Shown one piece after another: positions 58,592 to 64,000 of a stretch of DNA of 64,000 bases. Every line of letters starts with the position of its first letter. Position 1 is the first letter of the stretch. The translations under genes were made by a program, and so were the position numbers. Source of the stretch: Phanerodontia chrysosporium (Eukaryota; Basidiomycota; Agaricomycetes; Polyporales; Phanerochaetaceae). The notes below the pieces were generated by a model. It saw only the letters and a list, made by a program, of their open reading frames with translations. It did not search any database and was not told the origin of the DNA. The DNA is taken from assembly GCA_001910725.1 (NCBI GenBank), contig MJGA01000009.1, positions 496,001 through 560,000 of the forward strand, given 5' to 3'.

Positions 58592-59064
58592 CTACAGGTC
58601 CTTTAGGGCAGGCTATACGATTACATAAGCTGATGGGCAGCGCTCAGCATAGCCAGCGAGGCTGCGACGCGGGCTGCGCGGCGAGGCTGTGCTGGGGCTA
58701 TGTCACGAGGCTGTGTCAGCTGGCAGTGTCTCGAGGCTGCGTCGGGCCGAGGCTGTGTCATCAGGCTGATCAGCTCGGCGTGTCTCGGCGAGGGGAGTCA
58801 TCAGGGATGACAGTGCCTCCTCGGTGATCCAGGGAACCGGTTACAAGGCAGACCGGTGATCCGGGCAGTGTCTGAGCGCGCAGCAGGATGCGCTGGCGTC
58901 TAGGGGTGATGCGCCATCAGGGCGCTGGCGCTGAGTGGCCAGGCGCTGAGTGTGGGCGGCTAGGACTCCAGACGGCGCGAGGGCTGCTCGCCCGTTGGAT
59001 TAATCGAGGAAAATAGCCACAAATCGGCGAAAAATAGGGCAGCACCGTCACATCCGTGACATTA

Positions 59065-59074
59065 CCCCCCTCCT
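59065..59074 (-). other. Polypurine tract
   Basis: AGGAGGGGGG on the minus strand, three bases before the LTR start at 59061; the usual plus-strand DNA primer site of LTR elements. Confidence 0.75.
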
Positions 59075-59099
59075 AAAACCGAGCGTCCTCGCGAGGTCG

Positions 59100-62000
59100 T
59101 CAGATGTGGCGCCCCTCCTCCCAATCGAGATCGGCCTTAGCGCGATCGGAGGCAGGAAGGAGAGAGACGTCGACTTCGGTGACGAACGGGCGAAAAGAGG
59201 CGGCAAGGGCTTCGAAGGCGGTGGCAGCGAGCTTGCGGGGCGCTTCCGGATTTTCGCGATGGAATTTGTTGACCAGGGCCTTGGCGTGCTTGAGGTTGTC
59301 TGCCTTTTCCCACGTGTCGCCGGCTTGGCCGTAGCCTTTCCAGCGGACTTTGTACTGCAGTTGGCGGCGGTATATGCGGCTGTCGAGGATCTTCTCGACG
59401 ACGTATTCTTCTTCGCCGGCAACCTTGACAGGTTTGGGAGGCAGAGGCTTCTCGACGCCCTGATCGTGCCACGGGCTGAGGCGGTTGACATGGAAAACCG
59501 GGTGGATTTTCAGCCAGCTCGGAAGCTCGAACCGATAGTCCAGATCGCCGATCTTTTCCAGAACCTTAAACGGACCCAGCTGGCGGGGGCCGAGCTTGGG
59601 CGAGGGCTGATCGATGCTGAGGTCTTTCGTGCTGAGCCAAACCTGATCGCCGACTTTGAAGGAGTGGGCGCGTTTCTTCGCGACCTCGTACTCTTCTTTC
59701 ATGCGGGCTTTGGTTAGGCGCAGGGCAGCTTCGGCTTCCTTGCGAACATGAGCCATGCGGTCTAGGCGCTCATCGAGAGCGGGAACCTTGGTGTGTTTGC
59801 CGGCCGGGATCGTGAAGTCCGGTGTGTAGCCGTAAACAATCTCAAAGGGCGTGCGCTCGGTAGCACTAGACACGTGTGAGTTCAGGGTGAACTCGGCCAT
59901 CGGGAGCCAATCGACCCAGTCGTCTTGGCGCTGGGAGACGAAGAGACGCAGGAATTTCTCGACTTCCTGGTTCTTGCGCTCGACCTTGCCGTTGCCTTCG
60001 GGGTGGTATGCTGTGGTGAGACCTGTAGCGATGCCGAGGCGCTTGTACAGCGCTCGCATGTACTGGGCTGCAAACTGGGGTCCACGATCGGAGAAGATCT
60101 TGCGTGGGAGGCCGTGAAGGCGGAAGATGTCCGTGTAGTGGACGTCGCCCATGCCGGCAGCGGTGATCGTCGAGTCGACCGGTACAAGGTGGCACTGATC
60201 CGAGTAGTGGTCCACGTAGACCGCGATCGAGTCCTTCTTGGTTTTGGCGTCGCGTGGGAGCTGCGTGATGAGATCTACGCCGACGTGTTCCCAGGGCCCT
60301 GAAGGGACATCGTGGGGCTGTAGGGTGGCTTTCGGATGCGGGGCGGACTTGTACCGTTGGCATTGATCACAGCCGAGCACGTAGCGGCTAACGTCGGCGG
60401 AGATGCGCGGCCACCAATAGTACCGAGAGACCAGTTCGAGGGTGGTGTGCTTTCCGGGGTGTCCGGCAGTCGGCGCGTCGTGGCAAGACTTGATGACGTC
60501 GTTGCGCAGCGCGGCACTGTTCGGGACATAGACTTTCCCATGGTAGTACAGAAGGCCGTTGTCTTCTTCCCATTCGAGGACGCCGTTGCGCAGCTTGCGG
60601 GGCCCCTTGGTCCGGAGAACCTGCAGAGCGTCTGCGACTTCTTTTTCCTTTTCGGAGCAGTCGCGAATGCGCTTTTCGAGGGGGAGGGGTTTGCGAAGGC
60701 TGCCGTGGCGGCTATCTTAAACAGCTCTGGTTTCAATACTACCTGCGAGCGATTGTCTTCTTCGTCGGAGACATGCAGCGAGGAGGGCCGGGAGAGCGGA
60801 TCAGCGAGGAGATGGGTCTTGCCGGGGCGGTGGATGATGCGGAAGTCGTATTCGGCGAGGTAGGAGGCCCACCGGGCTTGTCGCCGCGTGAGATTCTGTG
60901 CAGTCTTCCAGTACTGGAGATTCTGATGATCGGTCCAGATCTCGAAAGGCTCCGGGAGACCTTCGAGGAACTGGCGCCAGTCCTTGAGAGCTTCGATGAT
61001 TGCAAGCATCTCACGGTCCCAGATCTCGTAGTTCCGCTCGGCGGGGCTCATGGTCTGCGAGCGATACGCGATTGGATGCCAGAGACCATCTTCAGGGTTG
61101 CGTTGGGCTATGACTCCTCCGGTGGCGTAGCCAGAAGCATCGGTCTCGACGCGAGTTGGCCGATCAATGCTCCACATGGCGAGCACGGGCTGAGTCGTGA
61201 AAGCGCGCTTGAGCGTCTCGAAGGCTTCTGCCTGTGCGGGACCCCAATTAAACGGAGTATCCTTCTTCGTCAGATCGTGCAGCGGGCGGCAGATCTTTGA
61301 GAAGTCTTTGATGAAACGGCGATAGAAGTTGGCGAACCCGACAAAGCCTCGTACGTCTTTGAGGTTCTTCGGGGTCGGCCACTCGGCTACAGCCTTAACT
61401 TTGCCGGGATCCATGCCGACTTGTCCTTCGCTGATGAGGAGCCCAAGATACTCGATCTCTGAGCGCTCGAACTCGCACTTCTCGGGCCGAAGGTACAGAT
61501 CGTACTTGGCGAGGCGTGCTAGGACCTCGTGAACAATCTTCCGATGCGAAGCGAGATCGTTCGACCAGATGAGGATGTCGTCGAGGTAAACTGCGACCTT
61601 GCTCTCAGCGATGAGGTCGGCGAATATGTGGTTCATAAGGGCCTGGAACGTGGCGGGGCTGTTGCACAGACCGAAATACATGACTCTGGGCTCGAAGAGG
61701 CCGCGGTTGGTGACGAAGGCGGCTTTCCACTCGTCACCTTCCTTAATCCGGACGTTGTTGTAGCCCCAACGGACGTCGAACTTAGTGAAGATCTTAGCGC
61801 CCTGGAGCTTCCCGATGATATCGGAGGCGAGCGGAAGGGGGTAGCGATTCTTCACGGTGATGTCGTTGAGCTTGCGGTAGTCCTGGATGAACCGGAGCTT
61901 GCCGTCCTTTTTCTTGATGAAGAATACGGGTGAGGCAATCGGGGACTTGCTGGGGACGATGTAGCCCTTGGCGAGTGCGTCGTCGATGAACCGTTGTAGT

Positions 62001-62850
62001 TCCTCATTCTCGATTGGGGACATGGGGTAGACCTTTGATTTGATCGATGCCGGGGCGTCCGGCACGAGATCTATCGCGTGGTCCCAGGGTTGATGCTTCG
62101 GGAGGCGGTGCGATTCCTCTTCGGAGAACACCTTCTTGTGTCGGTGATACTCCTTGGGGACCAGCTCTTCGAACGTCTTGGCGTACTTCTCGCGATTGGC
62201 TTCGACAGCGATTGCTTGCGAGTAAGTGTAACCGGAGAGGATCCAGACTTCGTCCTTGGCGTCCTCAACAATGCCTGCTCGAAGCCATTCACGGCGTTCG
62301 GAGCGGTTGGCGTCAATCTGATGGATACCGAAAATCGGGGTGTCCTCAGCTCCGCCGCGGAGCTGAAACTGGACATCTCCCGTTTCCCAGTCGATATTCG
62401 GATTCCATTTCTTGAGCCACGGAAGTCCAAGGATGACATCCTCCGGACCGATGTTCGTGACAAGAAACTCCTCCTTAAACGTGTAGGAACCCACAGTGAG
62501 CTGGAGTCTGGCACGGCGTGTGATAGACCCTGCTTCATTCTTAGTTCCGTCGATGTTGTACAGTGTGATCTCTTTCTTGAGCGGTACCGTGAGGATCTTG
62601 TGCTGCTTACAGAAATCCTCGTGGATGAACAGCGAAGTCGCACCGGAGTCAATCATTGCGGGAGTGCGAATAGTTTTATTGAGTCCGGTGAGCTTTACAG
62701 GTACACGATAATGGTTTGAGAAAGGGTCTAACACTGATATCGTACATGAGCGGATGACGTCAGAAATGTCCTGTGGTTCTAGCGAAGGCGCCGGAGTTGA
62801 ATCCGGGCTTGACGAAACGGGGACCGACGATGCGGCGTCACTCCGACCCC
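59100..62850 (-). CDS. pol: Pol polyprotein: protease, RT, RNase H, integrase, chromodomain
   Basis: Enzymes for reverse transcription and integration. In order: retropepsin with IDSGATSLFI (about 62,650); reverse transcriptase with AVYLDDILIWS and the LPLASDIIGKLQGAKIFTKF block (about 61,850-61,550); RNase H with ETDASGYATGGVIAQ; integrase zinc finger HDAPTAGHPGKHTTLE to CDQCQRYK, and the DDE core with VDLITQLPRDA, FSDRGPQFAAQY and HPEGNGKVERKNQEVEKFL; then a chromodomain, EEYVVEKILDSRIYRR with KVRWKGYG and DTWEKADNLKHAKALV. The frame shifts by one base near four G at 60686-60689; one more base joins ATAAFANPLPLEKRIRDC. The upstream part opens one frame back from gag. Ends at 59100. Chromodomains of this type steer integration to marked chromatin. 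Confidence 0.93.
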
Positions 62851-64000
62851 TTAAGCAAAACCCCCGAGCTGCTTTTGTATCAGAGCCAGCTGATCACGGA
62901 GGGCGGCGAGCGCGGCGGCTTGGTCGTCGGACGAGCTGCCAGAAGACGAGGAGGCCGGAGACGAGGAGTCCTGTGATGAGGTATCCGAAGACGAGGCGCG
63001 GACGGCGGCGGTAGCGGGGGCGGTTCTTGGCTTGCCCTCGAGGTGGGCACGACAGACGCGGGACCAGTGACCCTTCTTGCCGCAGTGGTTACAAACCGAG
63101 TCGCGGTGAACGGGGTCCGTGGACTTGTGGGACTTCGAGCCGCAGACCTTGCAGCGGTCCTTCATGACGGCGTCGAACTGGCGCTTGAGATCCGTGCCAG
63201 TGAGACCCTTAAACAGCTCGTCAATGTTCGCGGCGTCGATGTCCATCGCGTTCGGGTCGCGGAAGGCACGCGCTGACGAGCTAGCCGGAGTCGAGGACGT
63301 CTTGCCTTGCTGTGCCAGGAGGTCTTGCGAGAGCTTGTCCTTCGACCGGTCGACGGCGAAACCTGCGTTCTTGAGCTCGTTGTACGTCTCGGGGCCTTTG
63401 CCGGTAGCGGGGTTGACCATGTACGAGATTCGCTCGAGGTAGTCCTTATTAAACTTCGTCCGTAGCCGGGCTGCCAGGTCTTCCGGGGTGAGCTTCGTGC
63501 GGCCGGCGAGGGCTTGGAACTCCGCAAAGAACTCCGCGAACCGACGGTTGCCCTGCGTACAAGCTTGCAGCTTGCTGAGAGCCTCGGCCTTCTCGTCCAT
63601 GGGCTCGAACCGGTTCTTGAAGGCCTCCCAGAACGTAGCGCGAGAGCCGTCGAATATCTGAGTGCCGTCTGCCGCTTGCTCGATGTACTGCCGTGCCCAT
63701 TCGGCCGCTTCATCCTGCATGAAGGAGAGAGCGCCGACGATCCACTTCTGGCCGTCTACCAAGATCTTGCCAGATTCGGGGTCCCGCTGGAGGTTGCCGT
63801 TGACGTCGCGCTTGCCGAATTTCTCCGGCTGTCCATCGGCGTAGATGCGGTAGGCGGCGCGGAAGAGACGGGCCGTGTCCGAACCTTTCCCTTTGAACGG
63901 AACGGGCTTCTCGACGAAGGGGAGCTCCTTATTGGCGTTGACCGTCGCGTTGACTGTTGTCCGATTGGCGCCAATAGTTTGGGCCAGAGTGTTAACCGTG
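62851..64000 (-). CDS. gag: Gag protein, 5' end outside the window
   Basis: Structural protein of the virus-like particle. The frame is open from the right edge (TVNTLAQTIGANRTTVNATV) through the capsid-like retrotransposon gag domain (WIVGALSFMQDEAAEWARQY, FWEAFKNRFEPMDEKAEALS, RRFAEFFAEFQALAGRTKLT). A CCHC zinc knuckle, CNHCGKKGHWSRVC, lies near 63,090-63,050. The C-terminus is Ser-rich and ends KQLGGFA with TAA at 62853-62851. The stop sits one codon after a GGGTTTT heptamer in the frame G GGT TTT, so Pol may be made by a -1 shift. Confidence 0.9.
   Translation of the reverse strand, partial: TVNTLAQTIGANRTTVNATVNANKELPFVEKPVPFKGKGSDTARLFRAAYRIYADGQPEKFGKRDVNGNLQRDPESGKILVDGQKWIVGALSFMQDEAAEWARQYIEQAADGTQIFDGSRATFWEAFKNRFEPMDEKAEALSKLQACTQGNRRFAEFFAEFQALAGRTKLTPEDLAARLRTKFNKDYLERISYMVNPATGKGPETYNELKNAGFAVDRSKDKLSQDLLAQQGKTSSTPASSSARAFRDPNAMDIDAANIDELFKGLTGTDLKRQFDAVMKDRCKVCGSKSHKSTDPVHRDSVCNHCGKKGHWSRVCRAHLEGKPRTAPATAAVRASSSDTSSQDSSSPASSSSGSSSDDQAAALAALRDQLALIQKQLGGFA
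62857..62863 (-). promoter_or_regulatory. Candidate -1 frameshift heptamer between gag and pol
   Basis: GGGTTTT read leftward at 62863-62857, in the gag frame G GGT TTT, followed by GCT and the TAA stop. A slip back by one base enters the pol frame. A missing G in the five-G run would look the same, so this is tentative. Confidence 0.45.

Larger units (their letters stand above)
58367..59061 (-). repeat. 3' LTR of a Ty3/gypsy element
   Basis: Reading leftward it begins TGTCACGG at 59061, directly after a purine tract, and likely ends CGCGACA at 58367; the ends form an imperfect inverted repeat (TGTCACG / TGTCGCG). It contains a TATATAA box (58591-58585), a GC-rich region with many GAGGCTG-like units on the + strand (58,650-58,800) and two 19-base direct repeats. 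The left boundary is inferred, since the 5' LTR is outside the window. TAGCA (58362-58366) would be the target duplication. Confidence 0.7.
58367..64000 (-). mobile_element. Ty3/gypsy chromovirus retrotransposon, 5' end cut by window edge
   Basis: Order gag, protease, reverse transcriptase, RNase H, integrase, chromodomain, LTR, all leftward, as in chromoviruses. The element covers the whole right end. Coding capacity is nearly complete, so it is young or recently active. Confidence 0.93.

Overview
The window looks like nuclear DNA of a basidiomycete, most likely an agaricomycete and possibly a polypore. The evidence is dense gene packing, 50-65 nt introns in almost every gene, high GC, translation elongation factor EF-3 (a fungal protein), a DUF6699-type protein and a chromodomain Ty3/gypsy element. 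The order is inferred; nothing here names a species.

Layout. 1.6-3.7 kb: Zn2Cys6 transcription factor (-). 6.7-8.0 kb: adenylate kinase (-). 8.7-12.0 kb: EF-3 (-). 12.6-15.7 kb: vacuolar ATPase subunit a (-). 16.2-17.7 kb: M50B-like intramembrane metalloprotease (+). 18.1-22.0 kb: Argonaute (-). 22.4-24.2 kb: FAD monooxygenase (-). 24.7-25.4 kb: EMC4 (-). 25.7-27.3 kb: senescence/spartin-domain protein (+). 27.6-28.4 kb: MCP1 (-). 29.0-30.8 kb: unknown seven-helix membrane protein (+). 31.0-32.0 kb: RNase P/MRP subunit POP7 (+). 32.4-33.2 kb: conserved unknown protein (+). 33.7-37.9 kb: membrane-anchored propeller-amidohydrolase (-). 38.1-39.7 kb: unknown coiled-coil protein (+). 42.0-43.3 kb: DUF6699 protein (-). 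45.7-46.7 kb: phosducin-like protein (-). 47.0-52.2 kb: Dicer (+). 53.1-54.7 kb: release factor eRF1 (+). 55.1-56.0 kb: PITH-domain protein (-). 57.4-58.3 kb: ricin-B-type lectin (+). 58.4-64.0 kb: Ty3/gypsy chromovirus (-), running off the right edge.

Most genes are housekeeping: translation (EF-3, eRF1), RNA processing (POP7), nucleotide balance (adenylate kinase), membrane biology (V-ATPase, EMC4, MCP1) and protein folding (phosducin-like). The two core enzymes of RNA interference, a catalytically intact Argonaute and a two-RNase-III Dicer, lie 25 kb apart. They would act in one pathway whose usual targets include retroelements like the one at the right end.

Two things a reader should know. 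First, at least eight coding regions, including essential eRF1 and adenylate kinase, each need exactly one extra base to stay in frame, mostly in C or G runs. This points to systematic one-base deletions in the consensus, not to eight pseudogenes. Second, several genes are cut into very small exons (8-26 nt), and two introns are best explained by GC-AG splice sites. Several genes (M50B, the seven-helix protein, PITH) are therefore nearly invisible to a simple open-frame search and were recovered here by reading splice sites and protein families together.
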